NCBI GenBank assembly: GCA_026713925.1
Contig: JAPONM010000027.1
Coordinates: forward strand, 62,001-126,000
DNA: 64,000 nucleotides
Reading direction: 5' to 3'
From: Gammaproteobacteria bacterium
Lineage (GTDB): Bacteria; Pseudomonadota; Gammaproteobacteria; UBA4575
The notes below the pieces were generated by a model that saw only the letters and a list, made by a program, of their open reading frames with translations, was not told the DNA's origin and did not search any database. The translations under genes were made by a program, and so were the position numbers. Of the stretch, positions 60,106 to 64,000 are shown in pieces; position 1 is the stretch's first letter; each line of letters opens with the position of its first letter.

Positions 60106-61563
60106 ATGAACATGAACTATAGAAGTAAGGCATTGCTAAGCTCTGCTTGCGCACTAGTACTGTTAGCCACACATTTAAATGCAGGAGATGAGGCTGACTA
60201 TATAAAGGATTTAACACAAGGTGATCCGTATTACTACACAAGTGATCAGGCGATTGCTGAAGACGATGGGCAGTCTCTTTTAGTAGGAAAAGGTCGCCCG
60301 GAAACTACGCATTCGAGGATTCCTCACCTGCCAATCTACTCAGGATATATGAGTACGAACTATACCTATCGTTTTGTGAATGTCGTTGAGCAAACCATGA
60401 CAATGATTGGAGAAGGAAAACACGGATTGTGGCGGGTACAAGACAATGGGATGGTACGAGAATATAGGAAGAAAGATGCACAGGGTCTAAAAGATGGAGC
60501 AGATTTGTTTGACGAAGGCAATATGGCCATCGTGGAGAGTGACTACGCGAGTTATATACCGGAAGAAAGCTGGGGTGGGTATAAGCATCCCCACCAAAGA
60601 GTCTCAGAAGAAGGTTATTTGAACTTTATCGATGTTCCTCTGCACCACCCTAAGTATAAAGGCAAATATACTGACCATGTAGCCATCGACTTACCACATT
60701 TCTATTGCACTATGTCTGCAAACCAGTATCCCTATGCGAGAAAGGCAATAGATTATGCATTTAATCAACCTGGTGCAAACCAGGTAGGCCCACTCGGAAA
60801 GAGAGCAGGCTTGGATGTCGATGAACTTTACACCAAAGTCTTACGTGTCAACTTGTTCCCTGATGCAAGGGCTTGGGTCAACGTTGGCGGTGAGGAAGAA
60901 AGCTCAGTTGACTGGCAAGCAGTTGACGTTAGCAAAACAAATGCAGAATTCTACTTGATTGAGCGCCCATTCTTTAACGAACCTTACTTGTTTATCACTG
61001 CAGTCTTTGACAACCCTGATAATCAGGACTTTCAGTATGTGCGTCCATCTGGTGATTATTTCCAGCATGTCAAGGAATTAGGTCAGGATGTCAAAACCGA
61101 AGTAACCTATGAGCCTCGATTCCATTTGGAGAATGGAACTATGGCTGCAGCAAAAGGTTTACCTTTATATGGTGTCCACCACCCTGATCGCGCAGCATTC
61201 GGCGGAGGTGGCGCATGCCCACTGAAGGGTGGAGATTGGAGTAACTATCCAAAAACTACAGGTGCAGCAGGCTGGCCTACCAATTATGAAGAGATTACAC
61301 CGTTGTGTGATGGCGTATTGGTCGATATCAAATTTTTTGCGAACCTTGATGGACAGGAATGGACTGACCCGAGCAAATACTTAGCAAATGCCGGGCATGG
61401 TATGCAGGAAATGACGTATAAAATTCAGCCAGGGGAGTATGGTGTATACACCGATCCCTATAACATAGAAAAAGGTGAAAAGAACCCACATGCAAAAGAT
61501 CTGAAGGGCGAAATAACCCTGAAATATCCTGCAGTGGAACAGCCGGTTACCCCAGCTCAATAG
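60106..61563 (+). CDS. Exported 485-residue protein of unknown family, partner of a dihaem peroxidase-like gene
   Basis: A secreted protein with a signal peptide (cleavage near LNAG). No family is recognised. It is rich in Tyr, Trp and His: HPHQRV, HHPKYKGKYTDH, DLPHFYCTMSANQYPYARKA and YGVHHPDRAAFGGGGACPLKGGDW. Three cysteines occur late in the chain or singly. In Methylomicrobium and Methylococcus, secreted copper-binding CorA/MopE proteins sit beside MauG-like peroxidases that oxidise a Trp in them; the arrangement here is similar, although no homology is claimed. It is followed by a strong terminator and then the MauG-like gene. Confidence 0.7.
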   Translation: MNMNYRSKALLSSACALVLLATHLNAGDEADYIKDLTQGDPYYYTSDQAIAEDDGQSLLVGKGRPETTHSRIPHLPIYSGYMSTNYTYRFVNVVEQTMTMIGEGKHGLWRVQDNGMVREYRKKDAQGLKDGADLFDEGNMAIVESDYASYIPEESWGGYKHPHQRVSEEGYLNFIDVPLHHPKYKGKYTDHVAIDLPHFYCTMSANQYPYARKAIDYAFNQPGANQVGPLGKRAGLDVDELYTKVLRVNLFPDARAWVNVGGEEESSVDWQAVDVSKTNAEFYLIERPFFNEPYLFITAVFDNPDNQDFQYVRPSGDYFQHVKELGQDVKTEVTYEPRFHLENGTMAAAKGLPLYGVHHPDRAAFGGGGACPLKGGDWSNYPKTTGAAGWPTNYEEITPLCDGVLVDIKFFANLDGQEWTDPSKYLANAGHGMQEMTYKIQPGEYGVYTDPYNIEKGEKNPHAKDLKGEITLKYPAVEQPVTPAQ

Positions 61564-61581
61564 AAATCTATCAACATTCAG

Positions 61582-61615
61582 AAAGCCTCGGTTGAAATAA
61601 ACCGGGGCTTTTTTG
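61582..61615 (+). terminator. Rho-independent terminator
   Basis: Stem AAAGCCTCGGTT/AACCGGGGCTTT (one T-G wobble) with loop GAAATA and a run of Ts immediately after. It ends the cupin and 485-residue protein transcript. Confidence 0.88.
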
Positions 61616-61667
61616 TGGATCAAGTCAGCTTACGATCTTTGGGGCACGGGTATTATTATATTGTTAC

Positions 61668-63347
61668 ATGTTCAGACAATTACTTCTTGCTACAGTCACA
61701 GCGTTATCCACATTTTACCTACTCGAGGCCAGTGCAAATCAGCAATCTTTGACCCCTGATGTTCTCCACGGAGAACGATTATTTCAGGAAACTCGATTTG
61801 CTCAGTACTTTTATGATTTTGTTACACGCGGTGGTGATATTAACGAGCCACTGGATCGAGGTGATCCCAAGCTAGAAAAGACATTTAGATTTTTCGGGCT
61901 ACCACCCTATCAGATACCATTTACTACAAGCCCATTCAGAGGAAAATCTTACAGTTGCCGCACATGCCACATGGTGGATGAGCATAGCGACCAAAATGAA
62001 CTTGGTATGCGTGCCTTAGCAGATTTTGCATCCAGAAGCCCCCTATCAAGCCGCAAAGATAGCCAGTTGGTTACTGTCCGAAACTCACCAGTTCTGGTAG
62101 GTTCACTTTCACACAGGGATAATTTTGTCCTTCACTATGACGGTGAATTTTCATCTGTACATGATTTGGTTGTTTCTACATTAACAGGGCGTAACTTGGG
62201 ATGGCTACCTTCTGAACATGAGGTTGCTACTATGCATATCTGTAATGTTATACGGGATGACGATGGAACAGGTGAACTGGCAGAAAAATTTGGCGGTTTG
62301 TCATATGCAGAAGTTTTTTCAGGCCTATCAGACGCTAAACAATTACTTCCTGAAAAGTACTTGATCACTGCAAGCAAGCGTATCAAGGTATCGGAAAGCA
62401 CCTGTTCTGAAATTGTGACTGGCGTTACCTATTTACTCGAGCGTTATTTGGGTAGCTTAAAGTTTTCTAGAAATTCATCCAATTACTCACCATATGATCG
62501 ATTTTTAGCAATAAACGGGCTACCCGGTTACCCAAGCAGAGGTGAATCAGACGAAGCCTATAGCGGCAGATTGGTGTCACTGATCGAATCTTTCGGTAAA
62601 AATGGAAACTTGAAATTTGTAAAGTATAACCCCAACACAGATGACGGTAAGTTTAGGTACCATGACCAGCCATACCAGTTTACCGAACTGGAACTTCTCG
62701 GACTAAAAATATTCTTTAGCCAAAAGCCAACTCCCGAGCAAGGGGCTGGTAATTGCGGCTCTTGCCACCCTGCTCCGCATTTTACTGATTTCAGTCTACA
62801 CAATATCGGAGTAACCCAAGTTGAGTATGAAGCAATTCACGGACAAGGCTCTTTCCAGAAACTGTACATTCCTACCCGAAAGATTCGTGACAAGGAAGCA
62901 AACGTCTATTTGCCAGCAACATCGGCGCATCCAGACAGAGTAGGAATTTTCCGAAAAGCTGCATCACAATCAAATGCAGTAGCAGCAGATTTGGGTGCTT
63001 GGAATATTTTCCTAAACGATGATTACCCAAGTCCACAAGAACAAATATACAACCAGCTTTGTAACGGTATACCTGCATGTGAAACGGCAGAACAGGCCTT
63101 GCAAAAAGCAATTGCAACGTTTAAAACCCCAACATTGAGGAACTTGGGTCACTCAGCGCCATATATGCATAATGGTCAAATAAGTGATCTGCATGCAACT
63201 GTCGGGTTTTATATTGCTTCTTCCAGGAGTGCCAAGTATGGCTTAATAAGGAATGCTGATAGTGAGTTAAGAAACATTCAGATTACATCTAAGGACATAC
63301 AGCCACTTGTCAGCTTCATGATTTCACTGTATGAGGATTATTATTGA
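61668..63347 (+). CDS. MauG/cytochrome c peroxidase-like dihaem protein
   Basis: A 559-residue exported protein of the dihaem peroxidase/MauG superfamily. A signal peptide (cleavage near ASAN) is followed by two haem sites, CRTCH at 97-101 and CGSCH at 363-367. The C-terminal half has AIATFKTPTLRNLGHSAPYMHNGQ, typical of this superfamily near the distal haem. It is longer than ordinary cytochrome c peroxidases (~330 residues). Some family members reduce peroxide; others oxidise residues of a partner protein. It lies 104 bases after the exported 485-residue protein, across a terminator. Confidence 0.88.
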   Translation: MFRQLLLATVTALSTFYLLEASANQQSLTPDVLHGERLFQETRFAQYFYDFVTRGGDINEPLDRGDPKLEKTFRFFGLPPYQIPFTTSPFRGKSYSCRTCHMVDEHSDQNELGMRALADFASRSPLSSRKDSQLVTVRNSPVLVGSLSHRDNFVLHYDGEFSSVHDLVVSTLTGRNLGWLPSEHEVATMHICNVIRDDDGTGELAEKFGGLSYAEVFSGLSDAKQLLPEKYLITASKRIKVSESTCSEIVTGVTYLLERYLGSLKFSRNSSNYSPYDRFLAINGLPGYPSRGESDEAYSGRLVSLIESFGKNGNLKFVKYNPNTDDGKFRYHDQPYQFTELELLGLKIFFSQKPTPEQGAGNCGSCHPAPHFTDFSLHNIGVTQVEYEAIHGQGSFQKLYIPTRKIRDKEANVYLPATSAHPDRVGIFRKAASQSNAVAADLGAWNIFLNDDYPSPQEQIYNQLCNGIPACETAEQALQKAIATFKTPTLRNLGHSAPYMHNGQISDLHATVGFYIASSRSAKYGLIRNADSELRNIQITSKDIQPLVSFMISLYEDYY

Positions 63348-63550
63348 TAGTCTCTTGATGTGTAATACTGGATTCTGCTGAAGTAACAGATCATATTGTA
63401 AGCCAGTCTTATTGCCACCCTTCCAGGCATTTAATCCTATAAACCGTTTCAGCTGAGTAAAACAAAATTTTATACAACAGCTGCAATTTGCCCATCAGTA
63501 ATAGGCAAGAGATGGTTAATTTCTCCGTGACTGTGAAGCTGAAATTTGGT

Positions 63551-63769
63551 TTAGTCTTGCTTTTGAGCGCTTTTCGTCCGCACTGTATACCACGTTCTGG
63601 CATTCTCAATGTCTTTCTGATGCTCATTATTTTCGATACAGGTTTGCCAGATATGCCATATGATCCAAATCGCAACACCAATCAGAACTAGTACCCCTTC
63701 AGTGCCTACCATCGGATAAATAGCGCCTGCTTGGTCTAAATTTGCAAAACTTTCTACACCTGTTGACAT
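63551..63769 (-). CDS. Small single-span membrane protein next to amt
   Basis: A 72-residue protein with one hydrophobic helix (VGTEGVLVLIGVAIWIIWHIW, about residues 21-41) and a charged C-terminal tail. I do not recognise the family. The ATG is 48 bases after the amt stop on the same strand, suggesting co-transcription with the ammonium transporter gene. Confidence 0.55.
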   Translation of the reverse strand: MSTGVESFANLDQAGAIYPMVGTEGVLVLIGVAIWIIWHIWQTCIENNEHQKDIENARTWYTVRTKSAQKQD

Positions 63770-63817
63770 GTGCTTGTTCCCATAGTTAGTTCAATTATTA
63801 ATATTCGTTAGAAAATT

Positions 63818-64000
63818 CTAAATTTTTGTATCCTGCGCATTCTCTAGGTCTACCGCAGCCTGTTCGCTTTCTACAGTTGAACTGATATCGAGCCCTGCCA
63901 ATTCGACTTTCTTAGGAATACGTAATAATCCAAATGTATCAAGAATTTTTGCAGCGATTAGACCTGGGAAAAATCCTAGGACAAAGAACATAATAATAGC
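63818..64000 (-). CDS. amt: Ammonium transporter, C-terminal end (runs off the window)
   Basis: The last 60 codons of a membrane transporter gene. A terminal hydrophobic helix (MFFVLGFFPGLIAAKILDTFG) is followed by RIPKKVELAGLDISS, which matches the conserved VxxxEExxGLDxSEH-type cytoplasmic tail of Amt/AmtB proteins, and a short acidic end. The rest of the gene is outside the window, so the assignment rests on this tail motif. Confidence 0.65.
   Translation of the reverse strand, partial: AIIMFFVLGFFPGLIAAKILDTFGLLRIPKKVELAGLDISSTVESEQAAVDLENAQDTKI

Overview
The window reads as one stretch of chromosome from a sulfur-oxidising, probably aquatic gammaproteobacterium. The evidence is a tmRNA with tag ANDDNYALAA, E. 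coli-like bacterioferritin, glyA-nrdR-rib-nusB-thiL-pgpA synteny, flavocytochrome c sulfide dehydrogenase (FccAB), SoxYZ, a DsrE2-type sulfur carrier and a YeeE/YedE-type sulfur transporter. No species is named with confidence. By eye the first ~30 kb is clearly more GC-rich than the last ~28 kb, with the change spread over the rib-gltX interval.

1-20 kb: a TonB-ExbBD cluster whose second ExbD lacks the usual Asp; a RecB-like nuclease/RNase H-like/UPF1-like helicase fusion; bfd and bfr around a Fur-box-like palindrome; an AddB-like/AddA-like nuclease-helicase pair; a phosphoribosyltransferase; a DUF1295 membrane protein; a small accessory patch (HigA antitoxin stub, small HTH-like protein, operator-like repeats, heptad/hendecad coiled-coil protein); a TonB-dependent receptor; an IS91-like remnant; a hypothetical gene.

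20-33 kb is housekeeping: ssrA, purL, a histone-deacetylase-like hydrolase, glyA, nrdR, ribD-ribE-ribH (no ribBA), nusB, thiL, pgpA, gltX.

33.2-35.9 kb, between tRNA-Ala(GGC) and tRNA-Glu(TTC), is a scar of mobile DNA: a P63C-domain fragment, a diverged 49-bp direct repeat, an intact two-gene cassette (small membrane protein plus lytic transglycosylase) and a decayed IS3-type orfA.

36-46.4 kb is a sulfur-oxidation island: DsrE2-like carrier, Tll0287-like monohaem protein, a NapC-like tetrahaem protein with FccA-FccB, a YeeE/YedE transporter, SoxZ-SoxY and a SirB-like membrane protein. Interleaved are three exported Met/Asn/Pro-rich repeat proteins sharing an M-[N/D]-P-x-x-[Y/W] module, one fused to DUF302 and one carrying a CxxCH. 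These three are the best candidate here for an undescribed component, for example a sulfur-globule envelope or periplasmic metal/sulfur-handling scaffold.

46.7-64 kb: a class I glutamine amidotransferase and a GcvT-like protein, divergent from a NarX/NarL-like two-component pair and a PAS-GGDEF-EAL protein with both catalytic signatures degraded; a HAD-IIA phosphatase; heterotetrameric sarcosine oxidase (beta-delta-alpha-gamma) with a delta subunit missing zinc ligands; then an exported cupin, an exported 485-residue protein of unknown family and a MauG/CCP-like dihaem protein, a layout reminiscent of copper-responsive CorA/CorB or MopE/peroxidase pairs. The window closes with a small membrane protein and the 3' end of an ammonium transporter gene.
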